A DNA stretch of 64,000 nucleotides from JBKCUI01 sp052161605 (GTDB taxonomy: Bacteria > Planctomycetota > Planctomycetia > Pirellulales > Pirellulaceae): the NCBI GenBank assembly GCA_052161605.1, contig CP197409.1; one strand, given 5' to 3'. The notes under the pieces are model-generated. The model did not search any database. It was not told where the DNA came from and saw nothing but the letters and a program-made list of their open reading frames with translations. The translations under genes and the position numbers were made by a program. Positions 62,673 through 64,000 of the stretch are shown here, in pieces (the stretch's first letter is position 1; each line of letters begins with the position of its first letter).

Positions 62673-62850
62673 ATTCAGAACACCGATCGGTAGATTACAC
62701 TCTGCGGCTCGTCCTGAAGCACTGTTTGAGCGACTGACTGTACCGTTCCGGCGGTTTTTCACCTGCGATTTGATCGCGCTGCGACAGGGCACGCCCGGGT
62801 GTTTGCCCGTTGGGGCTATACCTGCCACTCGATAGGTTCCATAATGAGTC

Positions 62851-62888
62851 AATCGCTGAATCGAGTTTACAACCACGATTCAGCGATT
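62851..62888. promoter_or_regulatory. Perfect 13-bp inverted repeat before the thioredoxin-like gene
   Basis: AATCGCTGAATCG and CGATTCAGCGATT with a 12-nt loop, ending 17 bp before ATG 62906. No T-run follows, so an operator or a 5'-UTR hairpin controlling translation is more likely than a terminator. Confidence 0.5.
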
Positions 62889-62905
62889 TGGTAGCCTGAA
62901 TTGCA

Positions 62906-64000
62906 ATGAGTTCCTTCAAAGTGTCTCCGATGAATACCGGTCATAAACAGCTTTGGTACGCCATCACCAGCATTGCTTTCCTGGTCGTGCTACTAGTAGC
63001 GGTTGGCGAGCACGCCAAAGCCGCACTTCCAAACCAAACCAATGATGCCACTGTTAGTCAGTGTGTCATCATCGAAGTCTTTGTCGATCAGTCGCGTCTC
63101 CTCGATCAACAACTAGAAAGCCGAATCAGAGAATTTGCTCGCGAACGGGGAGGGATTCTCATTGCGATTCGTAAGTTGCAAGACGGATCGGCTGGTAAAG
63201 CTCGATTGGAACAGATCGCAAACCATTTCAAAATTGAGAGGAACGATCAACCTTTACTCTATTGTTTGAACCAGGTGATCCATAGTAAGCAATCGGACGC
63301 AGAGTATCAAAAGGCCCTCGAGGAAGCTTTACAAATCGAGGTCTTCGTACGCGTTGGTTGTTCCCGATGCGATACGTTGAAGCAATTCCTTCCCAACTAT
63401 GCGGCACGTTTCCCTGCACTGAAGCTCGTCCTTAGGGATATCGTCCAAGATCCTTCTGCGATGCAGAAACTCAATCAACTTGTCACCAAATATAAGCGCG
63501 CGGCGTCAAGTGTCCCGGTAATCCATTTTTGTAACGAACTGTCAATCGGATTTCTGAGTGAACAATCTTGCAAGAATCAATTGGACGAACTGCTTCGGAA
63601 ATGGACCAAGGCTTGTCCTGCGCCCAAGAATTCCAATCAGACTCCTGAGCCGCAACAGGATAAAGGCTCAAATGATCCCTCTGACAAAGGCTATCCAGAG
63701 CAAGCCCCGGCCGATTGCCTAAGCGGGGCCTCTCGAAATTTACATGGGAATCTAACCTATGGGCTAGGAATCTTGCTGGCTCCAGTCGTTGACACTCGAT
63801 GGCTGCTCGCGTCGGAGGTTTCGTTTGCCAATGCATCCAGGTTGCAGACACCTGCATTGGATGACGAGCTGGAGCTCGATGATGATGAGCTCATGTTGCC
63901 AATCGAAAATTCAGAGACGGCCAATACGGAGGAAAGCGAACTCGGTTCTGATTCAGAATCTAATGAGCGAAGTACGATCGATGTGCCTTGGCTTGGAAGA
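62906..64000 (+). CDS. Exported thioredoxin-like protein, C-terminus outside window
   Basis: At least 365 residues, open to the window end. ATG 62906 is used; ATG 62930 is in frame. One N-terminal helix ends near EHAKAALPNQ. A first thioredoxin-like unit without a CxxC (VIIEVFVDQSRLLDQQLES) is followed by a second with VFVRVGCSRCDTLKQFL (Cys-Ser-Arg-Cys), then a Gln/Pro/Asp-rich linker and an acidic stretch DDELELDDDEL. The last visible residues, IDVPWLGR, look like the lead-in to a DsbD/CcdA-type membrane domain, which would make it an electron carrier across the membrane; that part is inference. Confidence 0.72.
   Translation, partial: MSSFKVSPMNTGHKQLWYAITSIAFLVVLLVAVGEHAKAALPNQTNDATVSQCVIIEVFVDQSRLLDQQLESRIREFARERGGILIAIRKLQDGSAGKARLEQIANHFKIERNDQPLLYCLNQVIHSKQSDAEYQKALEEALQIEVFVRVGCSRCDTLKQFLPNYAARFPALKLVLRDIVQDPSAMQKLNQLVTKYKRAASSVPVIHFCNELSIGFLSEQSCKNQLDELLRKWTKACPAPKNSNQTPEPQQDKGSNDPSDKGYPEQAPADCLSGASRNLHGNLTYGLGILLAPVVDTRWLLASEVSFANASRLQTPALDDELELDDDELMLPIENSETANTEESELGSDSESNERSTIDVPWLGR

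Overview
The window reads as chromosome of a planctomycete, most likely Pirellulaceae (Rhodopirellula-like). The evidence is two DUF1559 prepilin-like proteins, a DUF1571 protein, many DUF1573 proteins, three ECF sigma factors, a 1434-residue Ser/Thr kinase with a C-terminal propeller-like region, weak Shine-Dalgarno use, many non-ATG starts, and two genes usually tied to tetrahydromethanopterin (H4MPT) C1 metabolism. No rRNA, tRNA or CRISPR array was seen.

Layout. 0-7 kb: a partial GT4 glycosyltransferase, a YmdB-like phosphoesterase, an H4MPT-pathway protein, then a leftward ECF sigma / GT2 / DUF1559 set and a GT-C membrane glycosyltransferase. 7-21 kb: accessory island A. 21-31 kb: mostly housekeeping (LF-like metalloprotease, CitG-like protein, Uma2 nuclease, TPR lipoprotein, hisC, pgi, DUF1571, TspO). 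31-37 kb: DUF1559 / GT2 / PIG-V-like set facing a second GT2 / ECF sigma pair, and a frameshifted MauE-thioredoxin gene. 37-56.6 kb: accessory islands B, C, D and E, with one intact ISKra4-type insertion, an internally deleted IS4-type element and a dispersed ~270-bp repeat at module edges. 56.6-64 kb: kinase, a REP-associated transposase with its REP repeats, an ECF sigma factor, and a partial thioredoxin-like protein.

The notable content is a module that recurs five times in varied and partly decayed form. It consists of a DUF1573 protein, sometimes a membrane-tethered C39-type protease, one or more small secreted Cys-rich peptides, a signal-peptide/beta-rich/C-terminal-TM protein (called 'LolA-like' here, with modest confidence), and a GT-C glycosyltransferase. 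In three islands the peptides carry a Gly-Gly or Gly-Ala leader, and in island B the C39 gene overlaps the peptide gene. No ABC transporter is present and the C39 proteins have their own N-terminal export signal and C-terminal membrane anchor. The inferred working is Sec export of the peptide precursor, leader cleavage outside the cytoplasmic membrane, and possibly glycosylation by the GT-C enzyme. In island A four units share an upstream site of two TGTCGCA direct repeats exactly 20 bp apart, suggesting common control. Function (surface structure, signalling or antagonism) cannot be read from sequence alone.
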